Assembly: GCF_963678635.1 (NCBI RefSeq)
Contig: NC_087069.1
Coordinates: forward strand, 1,362,948-1,426,947
Source of the DNA: Symsagittifera roscoffensis
Taxonomy: Eukaryota > Xenacoelomorpha > Acoela > Convolutidae
Direction: 5' to 3'
Length of the DNA: 64,000 nucleotides
The notes beneath the pieces are model-generated. The model was not told where the DNA came from. It ran no database searches and worked only from the letters and a program-made list of their open reading frames with translations. The position numbers and the translations under genes are program-made. Of this stretch, positions 31,740-42,425 are shown piece by piece (position 1 is the stretch's first letter; the number at the start of each line of letters is the position of its first letter).

Positions 31740-32374
31740 ATGGACAAACGTAGGTCATGCGCAAAGTGCGGATCAGCGGAACATCATGTAGCGGATATCA
31801 CGAAATGCAAACAAGGCATGAAGAGTCTGGGATACGCGACGGATGAAGAGGATATGAGCAAAACGGAAGAACATGAGTTCTATAGTGGCCTTATCATCAA
31901 GATAGGAGTGAGGTGCTTCTTCTGCAATCAAGAAGGCTATCTCAGGATAGACTGTCCGTTGTGTTGGGAGGCGTTGAAGAACCAAAATCACCCCAAACAC
32001 AAGCTAGCACTGGCTGCGGTACAAAACACGAGGAATAGGCAAGCCGAATTTGACACAAAAACACAGAGGCAACGAGTGCAAAACTATCGACAAAAACGGT
32101 GAAAGCTGTAACGCAAGTCAAGACTGCCAAGGAAACTGAGGCCAGAAACTCTCTGGAAATAAACTATGAGAAAGTAGCTGCGGAGGCTATCAATAAAGTA
32201 AAACAAGAAATAGCGACGGAAGAGATTGAGCAACGACTGAAGCAGGAAAATGAGAGGCAGGAGTTGAATGAGACATTATGTAGGATGATGCCAGTGCCAG
32301 AAGCCGAAGAGAGTACGACAAGGAGAGGAAATTGCAATACTCTAAAAATGGTGACGGGAAACCATTCGGCATAA
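31740..32374 (+). pseudogene. Gag nucleocapsid with zinc knuckles
   Basis: Knuckle one is CAKCGSAEHHVADITKC, with a longer final spacing than its minus-strand relative. Knuckle two is CFFCNQEGYLRIDC, in which the usual His is Tyr, so it probably no longer binds zinc. The charged tail then continues in another phase to 32374. Confidence 0.7.
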
Positions 32375-32394
32375 CAAAAATTGGAGCCAGAATA

Positions 32395-33130
32395 ATGTCG
32401 ATAATCACTGTGGGCGGTCACGAAGTAACGAAAAACCTGAGTGAACCGACTCAGACGATAATGCACATTGATGTGTACGCAGGTTACTTGAGTGCAATAA
32501 GTCCGCAGACAACTTCTAGAGCCTTGAAGGCACTACTCACAAGAGGTGCCATCAAATCAGTCCGCGTCGAAAATAGGTACACGGAATCCTACGGTCCACA
32601 TGATGTTAAACATAGATGGAATAAATATCTACACGGAGACTATGATAACATGTGACGAAGATCTAGCCGGACAGATCTACGGGGGTAGAGAAGAACTGGA
32701 AGTGAGATCGATTGGACACTGCGCCGTGTTGGAAGAAGATGCGATGCATATCGGAACGGAAGCAGACGTATCAGCACACGTACTTGACATAAGCGGCAAG
32801 AAGACTGAGTTGCGCGGGTTACTGGACACGGGAGCGGTCTTGTGCGTTATACCAATCGAAACTTGGGAGCGGGTGGGCTTCGACAAAGACGATTTGATAG
32901 ACTCGAGAATACGGCTGTCAGCTGCAAGCAAAGAGACGCTGCGGGTACTAGGCAAGACACCAATAATAGCCCTAATTTTGGGGGAACGCAACCTGTGGAT
33001 GAATTTTCTTGTGGTAGAGAACCTAGATGAGTCTGACTAATTCATTTGAGGCAGAGACTTCAACAAAAATTTCGAAGTAACAATTGATCTAAGCAATGAC
33101 ATGTTCAGGACTCGGAACTCGGAAAGGAAG
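32395..33130 (+). pseudogene. Aspartic protease segment
   Basis: The frame from the ATG at 32395 (MSIITVGGHEVTKNLSEPTQ) matches the minus-strand protease start. A frameshift near 32600 passes to the 32546-33040 frame with the catalytic LLDTGAVLCVIP near 32820 and WMNFLVVENLDESD. A TAA at 33038-33040 then cuts the frame just before the FILG-type motif, which is changed here. Further homology reads to ~33400 with stops. Confidence 0.7.
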
Positions 33131-33513
33131 TACATAATTAAACCGGTTAAATTTAATAATGGCGAATGAGAAAAAAGCACCGGTATTCTTGAGTAGGAGG
33201 ATAAAGCTGAAACAAACGAAGCGGCAGTTGTAAGCCTGCGGATGAAAAATTATAATGAGCTAAGTGACAACAAGCAAGTATGCATAGTCCCAAATCCAGA
33301 TAGTCAAAGTGCTGCTATTTTAGAAAGATCCTTCTCGATAACTAAGAGCGGCCTCTGCGATACTCTTGATATAGCCATCACAGTCCAGAGGTGAAGGAAT
33401 TTGGAATAAGATCTAGCGTCAAAACTCGATATGAAATGACTTAAATTGTAAAAGAGAATAAAGTTCTTGATTGTCTCAATCATAGGGATAAGATTTGATA
33501 AGGTCTTGATAAA

Positions 33514-34415
33514 TTGCTTAAGTCAGAGACAGACGATGGACTTTCGAGCTGTTCGAATTTTCCGAATAGACCCGCACTAGAGGAATTGGAAAGGGATAAA
33601 CAGTTTTTACCAGAAATAGAGCATTTGGTGGGCAAGGTGACGGACGAACAGCTCGAAGCCATCAGGGACGTACTAGAGCGGAATGAGGATGTTTTTTCCA
33701 AACATAAGGCAGACATTGGATATTCTAATTTTGTTGAGCACGAAATTGAGCTTGAGGAGTCGGCGGTACCGCCCAGGGAGGGGGCGAGGCCTATGACTTC
33801 TAACAAATTGGATGTATGTAGAAAAGAGATAGAAACCCTACTAGAGCTTGATATGATAGAACCATCCAAATCACCGTGGGCGTGTGGAATAGTGATGGCT
33901 AAGAAGAAACGCGTCCAACTGAGATTTTGTTGTGACTTTCGATATCTGAACTCCGTCACGATGAAGGATAACTATCTCATTCCTAGAATTGATGAGAGCT
34001 TCTCGAAGATCGGGGACGCAAAATTTTTTTACAGCTCTTGATTTAGGATCGGTTTTTTGGCAGGTCCCACTGAGGAAGCAAGGCAGGGACAAAACCGGGT
34101 TTGCCTGCGAGCTAGGGCTGTCTCAATGGAAGACAATGCATTTTGGTCTTTGCAACGCCACGGCTACGTTTCAACGATTGATGGCACACGCACTGATAGG
34201 TGTAACGAAGAAATATGGCAACCTAGTGATGTGCTACGTGGACGACACCTACACTAGAGGACACCTACACTAGAGGATGATTTTAGCGACACCTACACTT
34301 GAGGACCACATCGAGCGACTAGACGAGGTGTTCGCCTGCATGAAGAGACCGGAACTCGAAAATGCAAGCCATCAAAGTGCGAGATACTCAAGGACTCGAT
34401 TAAATACCCGGGATT
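33514..34415 (+). pseudogene. Reverse transcriptase, truncated after the active site
   Basis: The 175-codon frame begins ETDDGLSSCSNFPNRP and contains DVFSKHKADIGYSN, MIEPSKSPWACGIVMAKKK, RFCCDFRYLNSVTMK and PRIDESFSKIGDA. After a frameshift in a T run near 34024 follow LDLGSVFWQVPLRKQ, FGLCNATATFQRLMAH and MCYVDD. Directly behind YVDD, a ~17-bp piece of the following sequence has been inserted about twice. Homology stops at ~34415. Confidence 0.75.
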
Positions 34416-37400
34416 TTGTTATCCGGAATTTTCTAACCTCTGCTCGATATGGGCCGTGGAAGAAATTCGGTCATAAGGGCTACCCCGTCACCAGCCAGTA
34501 GAAGGTCACTCTTTTTGTTGTGAGCACGATCCTGGCGTCGCAATGGATCGAGGAGAATGTGACGAATTATCGAGAGTCGAGAGCACCAACAGTGGAGTCA
34601 ATACATGTCATTGACTTCAGCCGGAGGCTTGAGCTGTTCGAGACTGCGCGTAAATTATTCGCTGCGCCCAAGAAGTGAGGCACGCGTAGAAACGCATGAG
34701 AATCTTTTCATGGTTTCGATCGACGCTGACGTCGCGGCTATATACGGTGACGAATAATCACATGAAGAAGCATCAGAAAGAATATCGACAGTTCCTGGCC
34801 AAGATCGGGCCCGAGGCCTTCAAGATACCTTTGCTAACTCATCGTAACACGATAGCCACGGGTTAAAAAGGGTTTGTAGACTGTCTCGAGATAACAGCAA
34901 AGCTAGGGAACCAATTTTGAAGGAGGACTTGGCAAAGAAAGTGAGTCTGAGCTTGCACAATTCCTTCTGCTTGAATAGGGAATCTAAAGTGAAGGGTTTG
35001 CCAAATCAGGCGAAAAGGCTACAAGAGCAAAAGAAATGGATGCGATCCTACAAACAGCTGAAGGCATGGGAAGGGATCGTGATCAGTTCCGATGACGAAG
35101 AAGAACTGGCAAGGCAAATTACGATGTCGAGAGTGTCAGGATCCAGTACCTCAAAGACAGGGGGCACGATTTGAAGAGACTGATCAGGGATTGGTTCATG
35201 AGTCGAGAGCGGTGGAAACAAAGGAGCTTGAAATTGATTTCTTGAGGCGCAAAAGGGGAATTCCTGTGAGCGAGGCCTACAATCTAAGCACAAATGCGAA
35301 AGCCAACTCATTATCCATTACACATGGCGATGGTGGAAGCGTCTAATCAGAGGGTGTTAATCGAAAAGGCTTTCTCGGTGCCGAGAAATGTGTACGGCTG
35401 GCACGAGTGTCACACCACTCTCACAAGTTGTTGCAGAAGATACTAGGAGCAGTGCCTGGAGATCGAAGAGAGGACTTGAGTGAGATCTGGGGGGGGGGGG
35501 CTCTGGAGTCTGGAAAAAGAGAACACAAAATACTTTGAAAGACAGAATTTGATTGAAAAGGGATGAATAGTGCCCCAGCCATGGAAGAAAAAGACGTGGC
35601 GCATGAGAAAATGATAGAGTTTGAACCTCTGTTGGAAACTTCGGGAGAACGCAACCTCCGGAGCATCAACTTGACACACGGGCAATGCCCATGCCAACGT
35701 CTGGCAGAGACAATTTGTTATCCGGAGCTTTCTAACCTCTGCTCGATATGGGCCGTGGAAGAAATTCGGTCATAAGGGCTACCCCGTCACCAGCCAGTAG
35801 AAGGTCACTCTTTTTGTTGTGAGCACGATCCTGGCGTCGCAATGGATCGAGGAGAATGTGACGAATTATCGAGAGTCGAGAGCACCAACAGTGGAGTCAA
35901 TACATGTCGTTGACTACAGCCGGAGACTTGAGTTGTTCGAGACTGCGCGTGAAGTATTCACTGTGCCCAAGAAGTGAGGAACGTGCAAAGTCGCATGAGA
36001 TTCTTTTCATGTTTTCGAGCGACGCTGACGTCGCGGCTGTATACGGTGACGAAGAATCACATGAAGAAGCATCAGAAAGAATATCGACAAGTCCTGGCCA
36101 AGATCGGGCCCGAGGCCTTCAAGATACCTTTGCTAACTCATCGTAACACGATAGCCACGGGTTAAAAAGGGTTTGTAGACTGTCTCGAGATAACAGCAAA
36201 GCTAGGGAACCAATTTTGGAGGAGGACTTGGCAAAGAAAGTGAGTCTGAGCTTGCACAACTCCTTCTGCTTGAATAGGGAATCTAAAGTGAAGGGTTTGC
36301 CAAATCAGGCGAAAAGGCTACAAGAGCAAAAGGAATGGATGCGATCCTACAAACAGCTGAAGGCATGGGAAGGGATCGTGATCAGTTCCGATGACGAAGA
36401 AGAACTGGCAAGGCAAATTACGATGTCGAGAGTGTCAGGACCCAGTACCTCAAAGACAGGGGGCACGATTTGAAGAGCACGATCCGGGATTGGTTCATGA
36501 GTCGAGAGCGGTGGAAACAAAGGAGCTTGAAATTGATTTCTTGAGGCGCAGATGGGGTTTCCTGTGAGCGAGGCCTACAATTTACACACGAATGCGAAAG
36601 CCAACTCATTATCCATTACACATGGCGATGGTGGAAGCGTCTAATCAGAGGGTGTTAATCGAAAAGGCTTTCTCGGTGCCGAGAAATGTGTACGGCTGGC
36701 ACGAGTGTCACACCACTCTCACAAGTTGTTGCAGAAGATACTAGGAGCAGTGCCTGGAGATCGAAGAGAGGACTTGAGTGAGATCTGGGGGGGGGGGGGG
36801 AGCTCTGGAGTCTGGAAAAAGAGAACACAAAATACTTTGAAAGACAGAATTTGATTGAAAAGGGATGAATAGTGCCCCAGCCATGGAAGAAAAAGACGTG
36901 GCGCATGAGAAAATGATAGAGTTTGAACCTCTGTTGGAAACTTCGGGAGAACGCAACCTCCGGAGCATCAACTTGACACACGGGCAATGCCCATGCCAAC
37001 GTCTGGCAGAGACAATTTGTTATCCGGAGCTTTCTAACCTCTGCTCGATATGGGCCGTGGAAGAAATTCGGTCATAAGGGCTACCCCGTCACCAGCCAGT
37101 AGAAGGTCACTCTTTTTGTTGTGAGCACGATCCTGGCGTCGCAATGGATCGAGGAGAATGTGACGAATTATCGAGAGTCGAGAGCACCAACAGTGGAGTC
37201 AATACATGTCGTTGACTACAGCCGGAGACTTGAGTTGTTCGAGACTGCGCGTGAAGTATTCACTGTGCCCAAGAAGTGAGGAACGTGCAAAGTCGCATGA
37301 GATTCTTTTCATGTTTTCGAGCGACGCTGACGTCGCGGCTGTATACGGTGACGAAGAATCACATGAAGAAGCATCAGAAAGAATATCGACAAGTCCTGGC

Positions 37401-39110
37401 CAAGATCGGGCCCGAGGCCTTCAAGATACCTTTGCTAACTCATCGTAACACGATAGCCACGGGTTAAAAAGGGTTTGTAGACTGTCTCGAGATAACAGCA
37501 AAGCTAGGGAACCAATTTTGGAGGAGGACTTGGCGAAGAAAGTGAGTCTGAGCTTGCACAACTCCTTCTGCTTGAATAGGGAATCTAAAGTGAAGGGTTT
37601 GCCAAATCAGGCGAAAAGGCTACAAGAGCAAAAGGAATGGATGCGATCCTACAAACAGCTGAAGGCATGGGAAGGGATCGTGATCAGTTCCGATGACGAA
37701 GAAGAACTGGCAAGGCAAATTACGATGTCGAGAGTGTCAGGACCCAGTACCTCAAAGACAGGGGGCACAATTTGAAGAGCACGATCCGGGATTGGTTCAT
37801 GAGTCGAGAGCGGTGGAAACAAAGGAGCTTGAAATTGATTTCTTGAGGCGCAGATGGGGTTTCCTGTGAGCGAGGCCTACAATCTACACACGAATGCGAA
37901 ATCTGTGCTAGGATCAGTAATGGTCAATCTGTGCGGAAGCCATTATCCATTACACATGGCGATGGTGGAGGCGTCTACTCAGAGGGTGTTAATCGAAAAG
38001 GCTTCCTCGGTGCCGAGAGATGTGTACGGTTGGCACGATTGTCACACCACTCTCACAAGTTGTTGCAGAAGATACTAGGAGCAGTGCCAGGGTATCGAAA
38101 GAGGACTTGAGTGAGATCTGAGGGGGGGAGAGCTCTGGAAAAAGAGAACACAAAAGACTTTGAAAGACAGAATTTGATTGAAAAGGGATGAGTAGTGCCC
38201 CAGCCATAGAAGAAAACCACGTGACGCGTGAGAAAATGATACAGTTTGAACCTCTGTTGGAAACTTCGGGAGAACGCAACCTCCGGAGCATCAACTTGAC
38301 ACACGGTGATTGCCCATGCTTATGTCTGGCAGAGATATTTGGGTATGCAGAGCACTCAAACCTCTGCTTGATATGGGACGTGGAAGAAATTCGGTCAATA
38401 GGGCTACCCAGTCACCAGCAGAAGGTCACTCTTTTTGTGGTGAGCACGATGCTGGCGTCGCGATGGATCGAGGAGGACGTGGCGAAATATCGAGAGTCGA
38501 GAGCACCAACAGTGGAGTCAATACATGTCGTTGACTACAGCCGGAGACTTGAATTGTTGGAGACTGCGCGTGAAGTATTCACTGTGCCCAAGAAGTGAGG
38601 AACGTGCAAAGTCGCATGAGATTCTTTTCATGTTTTCGAGCGACGCTGACGTCGCGGCTGTATACGGTGACGAAGAATCACATGAAGAAGCATCAGAAAG
38701 AATATCGACAAGTCCTGGCCAAGATCGGGCCCGAGGCCTTCAAGATACGTTTGCTAACTCATCGTAACACGATAGCCACGGGTTAAAAAGGGTTTGTAGA
38801 CTGTCTCGAGATAACAGCAAAGCTAGGGAACCAATTTTGGAAGAGGACTCGGCGAAGAACGTGAGCCTGAGCTTGCACAGTTCCTTCTGCTTGAATAGGT
38901 AATCTGAAATGAAGGGTTTGCCGAACCAGGCGAAAAGGCTACAAGAGCAAAAGGAATGGATGCGATTCTACGAACAGCTGAAGGCATGGGAAGGGATCGT
39001 GATCAGTTCCGATGACGAAGAAGAACTGGCAAGACAAGTTACGATGTCGAGTGTGTCAGGATCCAGTACCTCGAAGAAAAGGGGCACGAGCTGAAGAGAG
39101 TGCTCAGGGA
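34415..39110 (+). repeat. Gene X tandem array A (about four ~1.3-kb units)
   Basis: The anchor phrase TTGG-GGAGGACTTGGC-AAG recurs at 34916, 36216, 37518 and 38837. Units 1-3 are nearly identical; the last two copies diverge more. Each unit reads, in order: KGLPNQAKRLQEQKEWMR ... SSDDEEELARQ; GFPVSEAYNL ... CHTTLTSCC; a short acidic/basic stretch; FEPLLETSGERNLRSIN ... VEEIRS; FTVPKK; and YTVTKNHMKKHQKEYRQ. The blocks are in different phases, so the units are either decayed or spliced. No family is recognised. A G-run in each unit varies in length (7-14 here). Confidence 0.75.
38188..38598 (+). CDS. Longest gene X reading frame of array A, unknown function
   Basis: 136 codons from an ATG (MSSAPAIEENHVTREKM) to a TGA directly after FTVPKK. 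Central residues: CPCLCLAEIFGYAEHSNLCL, VEEIRSIGLPSHQQKV, TLFVVSTMLASRWIEEDV and RESRAPTVESIHVVDYSRR. The other copies have premature stops or a 1-bp deletion after RSIN, so this is the least damaged version. AAGTGAGG at its end could be a splice donor, so the true protein may continue. No recognised domain, signal peptide or membrane segment. Confidence 0.4.
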   Translation: MSSAPAIEENHVTREKMIQFEPLLETSGERNLRSINLTHGDCPCLCLAEIFGYAEHSNLCLIWDVEEIRSIGLPSHQQKVTLFVVSTMLASRWIEEDVAKYRESRAPTVESIHVVDYSRRLELLETAREVFTVPKK

Positions 39111-42100
39111 TTGGTTCTTGAGTCGAGAGCGGCGGAAAGAAAAAGGGGTTGAGTTTGAACTTAGATGAAATCTGAGGGCACGGAAAAAATTTTTAAGAAA
39201 AAATTATTGCTATTTGTATACTATATCTACTATATAAACCAAAATGCTGCATGACAATTTTCTGAATGTGCAAAACAAAAAAATTAATGATAGCTTACAA
39301 AGCGGAAATTCAGGGTGCAGTTGTATGCAGATTTTGATTGCTGTTCAGCAATAATGCGACAATTTTGAATGGCTGTGATTTTTTACTTGGTGTGGATTTA
39401 TTTTGATTGGTGTGGATAAAGTTAAATCTGTTGCAAATTTCTGTGATTGACCACTGACACTATATCTTGGGACCCACTCAACTTTCTGGGGGCTCACTGA
39501 CAGACAACGACACGCAATGAGTACATCGAACATGAGTCCGGGGAGTATGTGCCAGTCGGTCATATTTGGAAGTTTGACTTTGAGCAACGTTTAGTCTTGA
39601 TTTTGGGGTGAAATGCAACTTTTCAAAAATTCGAAATGAGCATATCATGCTCAAGTTTCTCGAGAAATATGGAAATAAAGGAAAATAAGATTCGAACTAC
39701 AATCGCAAAAAGATAGTACAAAAACATGAGCGTGAAATGGTTTTTCGCTATTTCGCCGTATAAATCGAACGAGAGTAGAGCTGTCACATTCCTAGAGAAA
39801 GAACAAGTCGTGACGAGAAGAGACGTAGTGGCCCAGAGTGAACCTTTGGTGGCAAGGGGTACAGCTGAAGCTGCCCAATGGTCAAAACAGAAAACTTGTG
39901 TCTTGAGTTAAAACTTATTCATTCCAAACTTCTTGAGTTACTGGTTACTTCTAGAGTCGCTTATTAATTAATTCAGTTATTCGTTTAAAGAATTCGTGTC
40001 GGTATGTAAATACTCAATTTAAATTTCTTGATTGTGTTTTACATTGTTATGTTATGTTGAATTAGGAGTTTTAGGTTGATCCATCTGAAATGGATCAAAG
40101 GTCCCCTATCTAATAAAAAGTAAATATATACGTAAAGTTCCGACCCTGTTTCAAACAGTGTTCGTGTGTTTTGGGTATTTTGAGACCTAAGCATCTGGCG
40201 TTCTTATTTCTGAAGTGGGGTAATTTGGTAGTAGCCTTTAAGCTGTAACGCGGTTTGTAGTCTCATGTCGCAAGTGAACCGAATTGGCTCCGACCGTTTG
40301 AGGTAGAAAAAAACAAGAGATTATGTCCCTGACTCTTGAAGCAATGGTTGTAGGGCTTATTTTTCTTTAACCTCATTTGTGACTTAGTTAGGCAATTGTT
40401 AGAGAATACAATGATCAAATGAGTCGAAATGATCAAAATGAACAGAATTAATGCAAATTGCAGTTTTTGATTATGTTTGATAAATAAAACTGCCAAAAAC
40501 AGTTTGCTTGTTGCCCAAAACAGTGTCCAAAAATTATTAGCGAGTCTTTTTTTAGATCGAGTTAGGACAGCATAAAACTTCCTATTTCTTTTTAACCTCA
40601 AATGTGACTTAATTAGGCGATTGTTACTGAATACAATGAGTCGAAAAGATCAAAATGAGTCGAAATAAAGCAAATTGCAGTTTTTGATTACGTTTGGCAA
40701 ATGAATTTGCCCAAAACAGTTATTAGCGAGTCTTTTTTTCGGATCGAGTTAGGACAGCATAAAATTAGTCATCTTTTGAACTATGAGAAAAGCACTCTCC
40801 CTCAAAAAAATGGTTCATCTTCACGATTTTCACTGCTAATAGCATTCTAGTACTTTTTTTTCTATTCCGCTACCAGTAATCAAATGTAATCTAAGTATTT
40901 ACCACCACCTTTCCCGAAAGTGATGTTAAAAATACTAATATTACTATATGGGATAGACGGTCATTAAATTAGTTATGTCAATTATAGTATCAATCATAGG
41001 GAGCATGCTTTGGGTTGATTAATGAGGCATGTTGATATGTATACAAGAGAGCAAAACTGCAAGTTTTGGTGCAAGTTTTGTTGGAATTGATAGATGAAAA
41101 CATGAACCATTTTGAAAAGCGGGAATGCAGTAGGCTGTTTTAAATTCTTAGTTCATTCTTAGTTATCAGTGCAGTAGCAGTTGTTACTTGTGATTCTGCA
41201 GCTTAATACGAGCAGTTGAGGTTCATGCACACCTGTCCTGGAAAACAGTCAGAGTTGGTTAAACAAGACTTTCGCTTCTGCTCAACAACATCTCTTTTGC
41301 CCGGGTAACATTTTTGCCCAAGACACGCCATATGACCTGGACACTCATAGTTAGTCATACACCTGATATTTTGAGCCATGCTCTGTTGAAGAGCCATGCA
41401 GACAACTATAGCAATGATGAGAAAGTATTTCATTATGATTCGAATTATTAGTTGCAAAAATTCACGGTACAAAAAACTGAAATTCCCGCAGAGAATGAAC
41501 TATACGTGTGATAGAGTTTTAAATAAAAACGCAAAATTACAAGAAACACAAAGATGCTCACAAAAAAAGTCCACATATAAACACACATCTTCGCCGCTTT
41601 TGCTGATCTTTAAAAAGAAGCGTTAAAAAATCCACATATTTGTCTGGCGGTTCATTGTCATGAGTTCAGAAGCAACCGACATGTTTTTAACTGGTCTCTA
41701 TGGTTGAAAATAATTAATAGTGAATTTTCTATGCAGATGAAAACCAAACAGTAATTGGAAAAATTCATATGATGTGTAAAAATGCTGACAAAACTCTAAA
41801 TAAAAGAAGAAATCTTTGATTTTGTAGATGATTGCAGCCATGAACGTCAGAAAACAAAATGGATAAACGTTCAAAACAATCAATTTGATAAATAACGTTA
41901 CAATTGGCTGCTTTGCTTAAAGACTTCTTTTGCTTTGATGCTTTGCTGAAAAACTTTCTTTTGAAAAATTACTCTGTATGTGAGTTGTCTTTATCCAACA
42001 AAGACAGGAATCCATACAAAGATCACTTTTTTGTGATAGCCATGCAAAGGAATGGAGAAAAAGATCTCGACTCTCACACTTCGAGATACTTAAAAAAGTT

Positions 42101-42425
42101 TTCATTATAGTTTTGTTATCATTCCGAAAGAATTTGTGGATTTTCCGTAAAAAACTCATCTACTGTTTAAAAACAAAAAAAAACAACATATTTGTTTGTG
42201 GTTACAATGTACAAGAAGCAGAGTTTGTTAATTTGTTAACGATTTGGCTCGACATGCGAACATTATTGATAGTTTCTTGACGTATTTCATGTGCCATAGT
42301 TGTTAAGTCTTCTCCAAATGAAAAATTTTCTGAACAAAATCAATGTGTCTCAATCGATCTTTTCACAAAACATGAAGTTCCAATTTCAGTCTCTATATCA
42401 TCGAAGCTCTTAGATGGACCCCATG
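39110..42425. repeat. Duplicated block with peptide gene, copy 1
   Basis: Matches 49770-53010 over ~3.3 kb, closely in the 40.3-42.4 kb part. It contains the gene X 3' flank, two diverged ~230-bp tandem repeats (40350-40590 and 40595-40770, each with CAAATTGCAGTTTTTGATTA), the peptide gene and an AT-rich end. The offset is ~10.6 kb, so array B plus the block appears to be a duplication of array A plus the block. Confidence 0.8.
41203..41433 (-). CDS. Secreted precursor of two four-cysteine peptides, copy 1
   Basis: 76 codons from the ATG at 41431-41433; the open frame extends 13 codons further up without an ATG. A signal peptide (MKYFLIIAIVVCMALQQSMA) ends in S-M-A, with cleavage likely before Gln21. 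Two copies of C-X5-C-X5-C-X4-C follow (Cys 25/31/37/42 and 57/63/69/74). Between them are GKR (45-47) and KRK (53-55), which are dibasic sites; the Gly before KR would permit C-terminal amidation of peptide one. A TATA-like TTTATAT lies ~140 bp upstream on the minus strand. The paired pattern could equally be one two-repeat Cys-rich domain. Function unknown: signalling, defence or effector roles are all possible. Confidence 0.7.
   Translation of the reverse strand: MKYFLIIAIVVCMALQQSMAQNIRCMTNYECPGHMACLGQKCYPGKRDVVEQKRKSCLTNSDCFPGQVCMNLNCSY

Larger units (their letters stand above)
30000..34415 (+). mobile_element. Second Gypsy-like element, 5' half only (gag-protease-RT)
   Basis: Related to the minus-strand element across gag, protease and RT, but clearly diverged. 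Order: gag ATG at 30000, capsid-like region, zinc knuckles, protease, RT with the YVDD box, then an abrupt end at ~34415 where gene X array sequence begins inside a codon. RNase H and integrase are missing. Frameshifts are numerous. A run of eight T plus CAG ends at 29994, six bases before the ATG, and could be a splice acceptor. Confidence 0.8.

Noticed and set aside
35421-36999. Recurrent minus frames (~80-120 codons) in the gene X arrays
   Set aside because: They are antisense to the plus-strand blocks and depend on the G-run length; protein-like composition is better on the plus strand.
40263-40601. 112-codon minus frame, almost identical at 50839-51198
   Set aside because: Conservation comes from the recent segmental duplication; the region is an AT-rich tandem repeat with no start context or motif.
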